Below are positions 6,382 through 12,475 of a stretch of DNA of 15,534 bases, in pieces. The stretch's first letter is position 1, and every line of letters starts with the position of its first letter. The notes under the pieces were generated by a model. It had not been told where the DNA came from. It ran no database searches and was given only the letters and a program-made list of their open reading frames with translations. Source of the DNA: Puniceicoccales bacterium (GTDB lineage: Bacteria; Verrucomicrobiota; Verrucomicrobiia; Opitutales; LL51); assembly GCA_031278845.1 (NCBI GenBank), contig JAITJQ010000026.1, positions 1 to 15,534 of the forward strand, given 5' to 3'. A program made the position numbers and the translations under genes.

Positions 6382-7061
6382 ATACGCGAATGGCGAAATG
6401 AAATGGCTTGAATAAAAGGGAAAAGGGCTTAGGAGGATTAAATGAAAATTATCACCCTAAGCTTGATTAGATTATCCGTTGAAGGGGATGACCTTTGCAA
6501 GGAGAAAAAGAGGGTACCATTAAGAAGACCAGAAAAAAGTAAGTTGTCTATCAGCGAAATGGTAACTATGACAGACAAAAGTGTTTTTCCAATGGGCACA
6601 ACGGGAAGAAAAATCGGGGTTCCTGTTGATCGATTCCCCCCTCCCGGTTTGCGAAAATGTACGTGTGAACTGGCATCGAACTTTTCGAGGGGTGGCCAAT
6701 TGGACACATGCTTCGACGAAAACTACATTTGGTTTAAAGCTCCATCTAATCCTAACGGAAAAACAAAAAATTACTCAATTCGAAATAAGTTCCGAGAATT
6801 TGCATGATGTTGCTAGCGCTAAAAATGTATTAAAAAAATATTAAGGAATCGTTATCGGGGATAAGGGTTATTGCTCAAAACCCTTAAAAAAAACAGGAGC
6901 CCCAATACTCCAATAGAAAAAAAGTTGCGCCGAAAACGTTCTTTCGTGGAAACAGCCATCGGAAAGTTTAAATCCATTTTTGACTTTACGCTTTCCAAAT
7001 TCCGTTCCAAAATTCCGGCTTTTGCCTTTAATTTTCCCTCTTCATTTCGCCATCCGCGTAT
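6382..7061 (+). mobile_element. Internally deleted IS982-family insertion sequence
   Basis: Terminal inverted repeats of 21 bp match at 20 positions: the left at 6382-6402 (ATACGCGAATGGCGAAATGAA) and the right at 7041-7061. Between them is a broken transposase of IS982 type. The element is about 680 bp, against roughly 1 kb usual for the family, so part of the middle is lost. Flanks are AT-rich on both sides and no clear target duplication can be defined. It sits between the minus-strand Myb array and rnpB. It cannot move by itself, but the intact ends could be mobilised by a full copy elsewhere. Confidence 0.85.
6442..7055 (+). pseudogene. IS982-family transposase, broken
   Basis: It begins with a strong AGGAGG site 6 nt before ATG 6442. 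The N-terminal frame reads DDLCKE and PEKSKLSISEMVTM, as expected for the family N terminus. Reading then moves to a second frame with LLIDSPLPVCENVRV, FRGVANW and FGLKLHLILTEKQ, containing the first catalytic Asp. After an in-frame TAA at 6842 it continues IVIGDKGYCSKPLKK, the second Asp region. A third frame supplies RRKRSFVETAIGKFKS, the Glu region, which ends in the right inverted repeat. The segment between the N-terminal part and the first Asp is much shortened. At least two frameshifts, one stop and one deletion make it non-functional. Confidence 0.87.
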
Positions 7062-7140
7062 ATATATATTGCATATGTTAAAGTTGCTTTATTTGAAAAT
7101 TTGCTAAAATATTTTCAAGTGAATGATAGGCATTTTATAC

Positions 7141-7212
7141 TATAATTAGATCCCAATATTCCCAATGCCGCTGGTGTAACACCGTGGCAGCTATAGGGAT
7201 TGTTTTATTCTT
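7141..7212 (+). other. Strong imperfect hairpin behind a TATAAT box; small RNA or terminator
   Basis: A TATAAT (7141-7146, overlapping TATACT at 7136) lies directly before a foldable segment. ATCCC (7150-7154) can pair with GGGAT (7196-7200), TGCC (7166-7169) with GGCA (7186-7189), and GGTG with CACC around a TAA loop (7173-7183). A T-rich run follows from 7201. It could be a short transcript ending in its own terminator or a leftover terminator. It does not match tRNA, SRP RNA or 6S RNA by eye. Apart from this, 7062-7296 shows nothing else convincing. Confidence 0.35.
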
Positions 7213-7296
7213 TTGGATGATATTCCTTGGAGATTCGCCATCACTGGGGTAAAAGATAAGACTTGAAGGGAATTATTTTTTCATTCCAATATTATG

Positions 7297-7668
7297 AGTT
7301 TTGCCCGGAGGGAATTCGATGGGGGAAGAATAATATGGTTTTCTCCCATAGGAAAGTCCGGACACCGCAGAGCAGGATTCCGCATGAAAGTGCGGGGGCT
7401 ATTGGTCAAGCGATAGTCACGGAAAGTACAACAGAAAGGATACCGCCGCGAGGTAAGGGTGAAAAGGTGAGGTAAGAGCTTACCGGATACAAAGTAATGC
7501 GTGTTGCTATGGAAACCCAATCCGGTGCAAGACAAAATAGGGGACGGGGTTGCTCGCCCGATGGTTCCGGGTTTGTCGCATCTTCTGAGAAGAAACAGCG
7601 TGAGTTGTTAGAGAAATGAATTCCGAGCCGCAAGGCTTACAAAATCCGGCTTATATCCGGGCAAAACT
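7297..7668 (+). ncRNA. rnpB: RNase P RNA, bacterial class A
   Basis: This is the catalytic RNA that trims the 5' ends of tRNA precursors. Conserved blocks are readable: AGGAAAGTCCGGACACCGCA, ACAGAAAGGATACCGCC, GGTAAGGGTGAAAAGGTG with GAGGTAAGAGCTTACC, then TCCGGTGCAAGACAAAATAG and GGTTGCTCGCCCGATG. Helix P1 pairs AGTTTTGCCCGG (7297-7308) perfectly with CCGGGCAAAACT (7657-7668), which fixes both ends within a few bases. Length (372 nt) is normal. It is the fixed landmark upstream of the plus-strand effector array. Fragments of its last ~50 nt recur before several array genes. Those copies lack the core and cannot be active. Confidence 0.95.
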
Positions 7669-7726
7669 TATTTGAGTCGAAAACGTAAAAAGAAATAAAA
7701 AAGTGATTAATTTTGTATTTTTTTTC

Positions 7727-7732
7727 TTGACT
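7727..7732 (+). promoter_or_regulatory. -35 box TTGACT of the first array gene
   Basis: TTGACT within the run TTTTTCTTGACT is conserved at 9768 (TTGACC) and 11145 (TTGACT) with the same T-rich upstream flank, all about 100-115 nt before the start codon. A -10 is poor here; the other copies have a TACATA or TACAGT 18 nt downstream. The conserved leader continues to a Shine-Dalgarno site AAAGGA at 7817. Confidence 0.45.
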
Positions 7733-7828
7733 ACTATGAAAAGTGGAGATTGTGTGGGGGCATATTGTAGAAATAGCTCCCAAAGTAGGGAACCATAAAA
7801 CAATAGAATAATATAGAAAGGACAAATT

Positions 7829-8416
7829 ATGAAAAAAAATATTAAATTAATCGCGGCAGTGTTTCTGCTAGGAATACAAACGCTTATGGGTGGGGTTCGA
7901 ATGCCTAAAGATTTCGATCTCCTTACTGAATCGGAAAAGGAAGAATATAATGCCATGCAGGCGATGAATTACCGGGGGATGTATAAGTATGTCCATGGCC
8001 AAGCGAATGCTGTTTTCCGGCAATTATTGCGCGGAATTTTAGGATTCGTTGACGCTGATCCAGCGCGGAAAAATAGCCGAGGATTTGTTTGCGGCATAAT
8101 GCGGAATGGTCGATTCATTGCGAAAAATACTGTGCAAGTAGGTTGCTTACTGAATAAATCAAAATCTTCGATAAATGCTGATTTTATGAGGCTGGGCTAT
8201 AAAATTGTACCTCATTCGTCCAGGCGTATTGAAGAAGTTTTTCCTGTATTTAGCGGAGTTTCTGAATATGCAAAGCGATGTTGGGTCTTAATCGAGTTTC
8301 CCGAAGCGGTAAGGCAGGAAACATCAGAAGTTGTTCCTCGGACGGCCTTGTCAGAGCAGAGGGAGGATGCTGCTAGCTTTTTTAATGATGAGGGTTTTGG
8401 GTTTTTCGATTGGTGA
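7829..8416 (+). CDS. Secreted protein resembling the trichomonad initiator-binding domain
   Basis: The 195-aa product has a signal peptide (MKKNIKLIAAVFLLGIQTLM, likely cleaved near residue 22) almost identical to those of the ankyrin proteins at 9885 and 11260, but no ankyrin repeat. Residues ~60-152 follow the pattern I recall for the winged-helix IBD of Trichomonas IBP39: FRQLLRGILGFVDADP, then GRFIAKNTVQV, then KSSINADFMRLGYKI, then SSRRIEEVFP and a Trp. IBP39 recognises the initiator element of trichomonad promoters. The tail is acidic and aromatic, ending NDEGFGFFDW. The start at 7829 has AAAGGA at 7817-7822. The match is from memory of family patterns and could be another winged helix; export and DNA binding are inferred. 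Confidence 0.6.
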   Translation: MKKNIKLIAAVFLLGIQTLMGGVRMPKDFDLLTESEKEEYNAMQAMNYRGMYKYVHGQANAVFRQLLRGILGFVDADPARKNSRGFVCGIMRNGRFIAKNTVQVGCLLNKSKSSINADFMRLGYKIVPHSSRRIEEVFPVFSGVSEYAKRCWVLIEFPEAVRQETSEVVPRTALSEQREDAASFFNDEGFGFFDW

Positions 8417-8441
8417 TATTAATTGACAACATACAATTGAT

Positions 8442-8477
8442 CCGGGATCGTTTTAGAAAACATCTCGGGTTTTTTTT
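8442..8477 (+). terminator. Intrinsic terminator after the IBD-like gene
   Basis: CCGGGAT (8442-8448) and GTTT pair with AAAC and ATCTCGG (to 8468) around a small loop, with one bulged C and one G-U pair. Eight T follow (8470-8477). It lies 25 nt after the stop codon and isolates this gene from the ankyrin gene downstream. Confidence 0.8.
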
Positions 8478-8547
8478 GCTTGTAAAAGTATGGGAAAAAT
8501 TTGAAAATTTTATTGATTTTCAGTGAGTATATCTGAAATATTCTAAT

Positions 8548-8577
8548 CCTGAAGGCTTACAAAATCCAGCTTATTCC
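8548..8577 (+). repeat. Copy of the rnpB 3' end (unit 2)
   Basis: Contains GAAGGCTTACAAAATCC followed by AGCTTATTCC, matching the rnpB end at 7633-7658 (CAAGGCTTACAAAATCC, then GGCTTATATCC). Similarity fades after about 30 bases. The downstream part differs from the other units and holds a separate promoter. Confidence 0.7.
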
Positions 8578-8626
8578 TAAATAAATACGTTTTTTTATCT
8601 AGTTTTTGTGGTTTAATAAAAAAAGC

Positions 8627-8654
8627 TTGTTTTTTTACCGAATATTAATATATT
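8627..8654 (+). promoter_or_regulatory. Near-leaderless promoter of the first ankyrin gene
   Basis: TTGTTT (8627-8632), a 16-nt spacer, then TATATT (8649-8654), ending 10 nt before ATG 8665. There is no Shine-Dalgarno site. This is the same geometry as in the minus-strand Myb array, although the gene belongs to the plus-strand array. Confidence 0.5.
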
Positions 8655-8664
8655 ATCGTACGCC

Positions 8665-9636
8665 ATGAAATTAAAAAATATTAAAAAACCCAGTAAGGGT
8701 ATAATTGCCGCTTCATTATTGTGGAGTTCTCTACCTCTTATGGGGAGTGGTTTTTTTGTCGTCAGAAATGAAGAGAACGAAGATGTGCGGAGACTTATAA
8801 ACGATATACGAACAGAAAATATTCCAAGCTTTGATTTTTATATGAATGCGGACATTTTGAATTACAATGATCCGCGTTTTGATGAGGGAAGAACGCTGCT
8901 AATGGAAATAATAAGAGCTGCTAAAGGTGGAAGTATCCGCCTTGAGATTGCTTGTTATTTTATACTGCGAATTGCAGGAAAATATCCAAACATATTAAAT
9001 GCTAAGGATCGCAACGGGAAAAATCTTCTGGATTATGCAATTGAAGCAAATCTTGTCGATCTTGTCGATATCATATTAGATAGCCCAGGATTGATGTTTT
9101 CCGTGTGCAGCAGCAGTGAAGAACAGTTTATGGATATAATCATTCGTTCTGGAAATTTAAGATTGCTTTCAAAAGCAATTAGTAATGAGCTGCCAGAAGA
9201 TCAAGCGCCGATATTGTTAAAATATGCCCAAGAAAGATTAGTTGATAATCTGAACCGCATTGGCAGAGGATCGTTGGACTATTGCGCTTTTGCAAAAAAC
9301 TGTTCTAGTTTGATGATCATGCTTTCAAATTGGATAGTAGAAGAAGCAAATACTAGGAATGAAAAGGAATTAATTGAGGCAATTTGTGACTCCGACCCTG
9401 AAAAAATCTGCCGTTTATTAGCAATAGATGGCTTGAATATAAATTATCAAGATCGAAGAGGGCGTACGCCTCTCATGTGGGCTGTTGTAATGGGAGATTT
9501 AGCCACGGTAGTTGAAATTTTGGACAAAAGACCCGATCTAGAGTTATGCAATAGAGAAGGAAAAACGGTTTTTAATATAGCCGACCAAAATCCAAGTAGG
9601 GATATTCAAAGTGCACTGCACCAGTTGCAGTTTTAA
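8665..9636 (+). CDS. Secreted ankyrin-repeat protein A
   Basis: The 323-aa product starts with a basic region (MKLKNIKKPSKG) and a hydrophobic segment to about residue 27, a probable signal peptide or anchor. Ankyrin-type sequence forms two blocks. The N-terminal block is about 38-145, with GRTLLMEII and KDRNGKNLLDYAIEANLVDL. The C-terminal block is about 250-320, with INYQDRRGRTPLMWAVVMGD and GKTVFNIADQNP. A helical, non-ankyrin linker lies between. It is paralogous to the products of 9885 and 11260, but its leader and 5' flank differ from theirs. Ankyrin proteins of intracellular bacteria commonly bind host proteins, so a host-directed role is likely; the target is unknown. Confidence 0.9.
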   Translation: MKLKNIKKPSKGIIAASLLWSSLPLMGSGFFVVRNEENEDVRRLINDIRTENIPSFDFYMNADILNYNDPRFDEGRTLLMEIIRAAKGGSIRLEIACYFILRIAGKYPNILNAKDRNGKNLLDYAIEANLVDLVDIILDSPGLMFSVCSSSEEQFMDIIIRSGNLRLLSKAISNELPEDQAPILLKYAQERLVDNLNRIGRGSLDYCAFAKNCSSLMIMLSNWIVEEANTRNEKELIEAICDSDPEKICRLLAIDGLNINYQDRRGRTPLMWAVVMGDLATVVEILDKRPDLELCNREGKTVFNIADQNPSRDIQSALHQLQF

Positions 9637-9663
9637 TTCATGGAAAGATATTCAAAATTGAAA

Positions 9664-9773
9664 AATGAACTTTCGGCTGAAAAGCCTGCAAAATTTGATT
9701 TATATCTAGTATATTTTAGCTGAAAGCATGGAAAGAAATAAAAAGTGATTAATTTTATATTTTTTTCTTGACC
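9664..9773 (+). repeat. Copy of rnpB 3' end plus promoter flank (unit 3)
   Basis: ATGAACTTTCGGCTGAAAAGCCTGCAAAATTTG aligns in order with rnpB 7615-7650, and the alignment continues without a break through the AT-rich flank to the TTCTTGACC box. Divergence is clearly greater inside the former rnpB part than expected for a functional RNA. Confidence 0.75.
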
Positions 9774-9797
9774 ATTACGAAAAAGCGGAAATACATA
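9768..9797 (+). promoter_or_regulatory. Promoter of ankyrin gene B
   Basis: TTGACC (9768-9773), an 18-nt spacer, then TACATA (9792-9797). The predicted leader is about 80 nt and is similar to those of the genes at 7829 and 11260, including GTATTGTAGAAAT. The Shine-Dalgarno site is weakened to AAAAAGA. Confidence 0.5.
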
Positions 9798-9884
9798 CTA
9801 TGTTATTTTTTATGAGTGTATTGTAGAAATGGCTACAAGAATAGGAAGTCATAAAACGATAGAACAATGTGAAAAAGACAAGTT

Positions 9885-10955
9885 ATGAAAAAAAATATTA
9901 AATTAATCACAGCAGCGTTGCTGCTAGGAACGCAAACGCTTATAGGAAGTGATTTTTTTGCTTTCGGAGGTGGAACCAGGGCAGCGTCAAGGAATCCTCC
10001 TGTTCGCGATCCTTCTGTTGACGGACTTTTTGTCCCCGAAGTTGAGATGAGTGAAGATGAGCAGAGCTTTATAAATGCCATAGTAGCAGGCGATATTCCA
10101 AGGGTTATTGGGTTTTTGAATATGGACATTTTGCGGTACAGCAATCTGCGTTTTCGTGAGGGAAGAACGCTAATAATGGCAATAATGGAGGCTACTAAAC
10201 GTGGATTTATTAGTCATGAAAATGCTTGTCTTCTTATAGGAGAGTTTGGAAGGAGATATCCGGATATGCCAAATGGTACCGATCGCAACGGGAGAAATGC
10301 TTTGGAATATGCGATTGAGATGGGCTTGCCCGATATGGTTGAAGCTCTGTTACATTGCGAAGGAGTGAGAATTTTCTTGTACGGTGACAATGCAAAACTG
10401 TTTGTAAAGATAGTCATTCGTTGTGAAAATTTAGTATTAATTCAAGAAGCATTTAAACGTGGGATGGAAAAAGAGCAAGTGGAGAAACTTTTAAGATTTG
10501 CTCAGGGGGAATTAGATCAGATCAAATCGTCGATCAGTGTTTCTAATTTCTGTGTCGGATGTTTGTTGCCAAAAGCTGTTCCGGGAGTTGAAAAGATGAG
10601 GGTTTGCTTTAGGTTGGTAGCTATGCTTTCGAGGTGGATACAAAGAGAAGCAGATACTAAGAATGAAAGGGAATTGATTGAGGCAATTGTTATGTCAAAC
10701 ATTGGAGGGATCCATCGCTTATTAGCAGTAAGGGGCTTGAATATAAATTATCAAGATCAAAGGGGGTATACGCCTATCATGTGGGCTACTGCAATGGGGG
10801 ATGTGGACATAGTGCGCGCAGTTTTGTGTAGAAATCCCGATCTAGATGTGAGAAATGGCGATAGGGGAACGGTTTTTGATATAGCCCAAAGAAATCGAAA
10901 TGAAGATATTATAAATGCATTGGATCAAGCTCGGCGGGGTCGAAGGACTCGGTAA
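9885..10955 (+). CDS. Secreted ankyrin-repeat protein B
   Basis: The 356-aa product has a clear signal peptide, MKKNIKLITAALLLGTQTLI, with cleavage likely near residue 22. An N-terminal ankyrin block (about 60-170) includes GRTLIMAIMEATKRG and DRNGRNALEYAIEMGLPDM. After a helical linker, the C-terminal block (about 285-350) has GLNINYQDQRGYTPIMWATA and GTVFDIAQRNRNEDIINAL. It ends in the basic tail GRRTR. It is closest to protein C at 11260, sharing leader, C-terminal block, flanks and terminator, so the two come from one tandem duplication. The insertion after the leader (a Gly-rich then Pro-rich stretch to about residue 50) is specific to this copy. A host-directed role is likely; the target is unknown. 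Confidence 0.92.
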   Translation: MKKNIKLITAALLLGTQTLIGSDFFAFGGGTRAASRNPPVRDPSVDGLFVPEVEMSEDEQSFINAIVAGDIPRVIGFLNMDILRYSNLRFREGRTLIMAIMEATKRGFISHENACLLIGEFGRRYPDMPNGTDRNGRNALEYAIEMGLPDMVEALLHCEGVRIFLYGDNAKLFVKIVIRCENLVLIQEAFKRGMEKEQVEKLLRFAQGELDQIKSSISVSNFCVGCLLPKAVPGVEKMRVCFRLVAMLSRWIQREADTKNERELIEAIVMSNIGGIHRLLAVRGLNINYQDQRGYTPIMWATAMGDVDIVRAVLCRNPDLDVRNGDRGTVFDIAQRNRNEDIINALDQARRGRRTR

Positions 10956-10982
10956 GGAAGAAATTTAAATTTCAATAATAAA

Positions 10983-11011
10983 GCCGCCATTTTAGCAATG
11001 GCAGCTTTTTT
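10983..11011 (+). terminator. Intrinsic terminator after ankyrin gene B
   Basis: GCCGCCATT and AATGGCAGC form a stem with one C-A mismatch around TTAGC, followed by six T. The same hairpin follows gene C. The rest of the 304-nt gap (to 11259) holds the rnpB-tail copy, a promoter and the leader. Confidence 0.8.
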
Positions 11012-11042
11012 GATGCATAGAGAGGATATTCAAAATTGAAAA

Positions 11043-11150
11043 AATGAACTTTCGGCTGCAAAGCTTACAAAATTTGGCTCATATCTAATGTGTTTTAGTT
11101 GAAATACGTAAAAACAAAAAAAGATTAATTTATGTATTTTTTTCTTGACT
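11043..11150 (+). repeat. Copy of rnpB 3' end plus promoter flank (unit 4)
   Basis: AAGCTTACAAAATTTGGCT matches rnpB AGGCTTACAAAATCCGGCT in order, with the preceding ATGAACTTTCGGCTGC matching ATGAATTCCGAGCCGC. The similarity continues through TACGTAAAAA to the TTCTTGACT box. This is the best-preserved of the copies. Confidence 0.8.
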
Positions 11151-11174
11151 ATTACAAAAAAAGAAAAATACAGT
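11145..11174 (+). promoter_or_regulatory. Promoter of ankyrin gene C
   Basis: TTGACT (11145-11150), an 18-nt spacer, then TACAGT (11169-11174). Transcription would start about 80 nt before the ATG. The strong Shine-Dalgarno AAAGGAG is 6 nt before the start codon. Confidence 0.55.
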
Positions 11175-11259
11175 ACAAGCATATTGTGAAATTGGCTACG
11201 AAAATGAGGGTCGTAAAACAATAAATTGTAAAACAATAGAAATAGAGAAAGGAGAAGTT

Positions 11260-12291
11260 ATGAAAAAAAACATTAAACTAATTACGGCAGCGTTGCTACT
11301 GGGAACGCAAACACTTATAGGAAGTAATCTTTTTGTTCCAATAGGTACTGCAATGGATGCAGATCAGGGGATGATTGTAAATGCTATACGAACAGGAAAT
11401 ATTCTGAGGTTTAATCTTTATCTGGATGCGGGCGCTTTGGATGGCGTCGATAATGTGCGTTTTGATAGGGAAAGAACGCTAGCGATGGCAATAATGAAGG
11501 CTGCTAGATATGGATTTATTAGTAGTGAAAATGCTTATTATTTTATAATGGCGAGTGCAAGGGCATATCCAGGCATGGTAAATGGTAAGGACCTCAAGGG
11601 AAAAAGTCTTTTGGATTATGCAATTAAAGAAGGGGGGATCGATCTTATCGAATTTATATTAGAAATCGAGGGATTGAATTTTTCCGTGCACGATAACAAC
11701 ATAAAACGGTTTATGGATCTGATTATTCATTTTAGAAAATTAGAATGGATTAGAAAAGCAAATGAATACGGGATGCCAGGGTGGCAAATGCGGAAACTTT
11801 TAGAATATGTTTTGGCAAGAAAGGCTTACCTCGAATCATGGAGAAATTTTTTCTCGCGCACGTTTGAATTTCTCTTTCCAAGATCCGTCGCAAGGCCTAC
11901 AGAAGCAGAGGTTTGCTCTGAGTTGGTAACTGTGCTTCAAGGGGTGGTGGCAGAAAAAGCAAGAACTAAGAATGAAAGGAAATTGATTAAGGCAATTGGT
12001 GAATTCAGCCCTGAAAAGATCTGCCCTTTATTGACAACGGAGGACTTAAATATAAATTATCAGGATCAAAGGGGGTATACGCCTCTCATGTGGGCTACTG
12101 CAATGGGGGATCTTTCCGTAGTACTTGAAATTTTGGTTAGAGGTCCTGATCTGGATATGACAAATAGCGATGGAGAAACGGTTTTTGATATAGCCCGAAA
12201 AAATCGAAATGAAGATATTATAGATGCATTGGATCAAGCTCGGCAAGGTCAAACTGACTCGGTAAGGGGGAAATTTAAATTTTCGCAATAA
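11260..12291 (+). CDS. Secreted ankyrin-repeat protein C
   Basis: The 343-aa product has the same signal peptide as protein B (MKKNIKLITAALLLGTQTLI, then GS). An N-terminal ankyrin block follows at about 35-145, with ERTLAMAIMKAARYG and DLKGKSLLDYAIKEGGIDL. A long helical linker leads to a C-terminal block at about 265-330, with INYQDQRGYTPLMWATAMGD, LDMTNSDGETVFDIARKN and NEDIIDALDQARQG. The linker and N-terminal block have diverged much more from protein B than the C-terminal block has. That suggests gene conversion or a recent recombination through the 3' half. The stop codon lies 1 nt before the terminator stem. A secreted host-directed effector is likely; the partner is unknown. Confidence 0.92.
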   Translation: MKKNIKLITAALLLGTQTLIGSNLFVPIGTAMDADQGMIVNAIRTGNILRFNLYLDAGALDGVDNVRFDRERTLAMAIMKAARYGFISSENAYYFIMASARAYPGMVNGKDLKGKSLLDYAIKEGGIDLIEFILEIEGLNFSVHDNNIKRFMDLIIHFRKLEWIRKANEYGMPGWQMRKLLEYVLARKAYLESWRNFFSRTFEFLFPRSVARPTEAEVCSELVTVLQGVVAEKARTKNERKLIKAIGEFSPEKICPLLTTEDLNINYQDQRGYTPLMWATAMGDLSVVLEILVRGPDLDMTNSDGETVFDIARKNRNEDIIDALDQARQGQTDSVRGKFKFSQ

Positions 12292-12292
12292 A

Positions 12293-12321
12293 GTCGCCAT
12301 TTTAGCAATGGCGGCTTTTTT
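12293..12321 (+). terminator. Intrinsic terminator after ankyrin gene C
   Basis: GTCGCCATT pairs completely with AATGGCGGC (one G-U pair) around TTAGC, followed by six T. It starts directly after the stop codon and is nearly identical to the terminator after gene B. Confidence 0.85.
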
Positions 12322-12350
12322 AATGCATGGAGGGATATTCAAAATTGAAA

Positions 12351-12425
12351 AAATGAACTTTCGTCTGCAAAGCTTACAAAGTTCGGCCCAAAATTCGACT
12401 TATATTGTTTATTTTTGTTCTTGAC
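12351..12425 (+). repeat. Copy of rnpB 3' end (unit 5)
   Basis: ATGAACTTTCGTCTGCAAAGCTTACAAAG matches the corresponding parts of units 3 and 4 and of rnpB. The flank then becomes different, with GACTTATATTG and a TTGACA at 12421, so the promoter region was changed or shortened. Confidence 0.7.
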
Positions 12426-12475
12426 ACATGAAGATAATTAAAGCATGAAAATAACTGTTATTAAGAGTGAATCGT

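Noticed and set aside
7297..7668. Short open frames within the RNase P RNA
   Set aside because: The sequence shows all conserved RNase P blocks and a perfect P1 helix; the frames have no ribosome sites or recognisable products.
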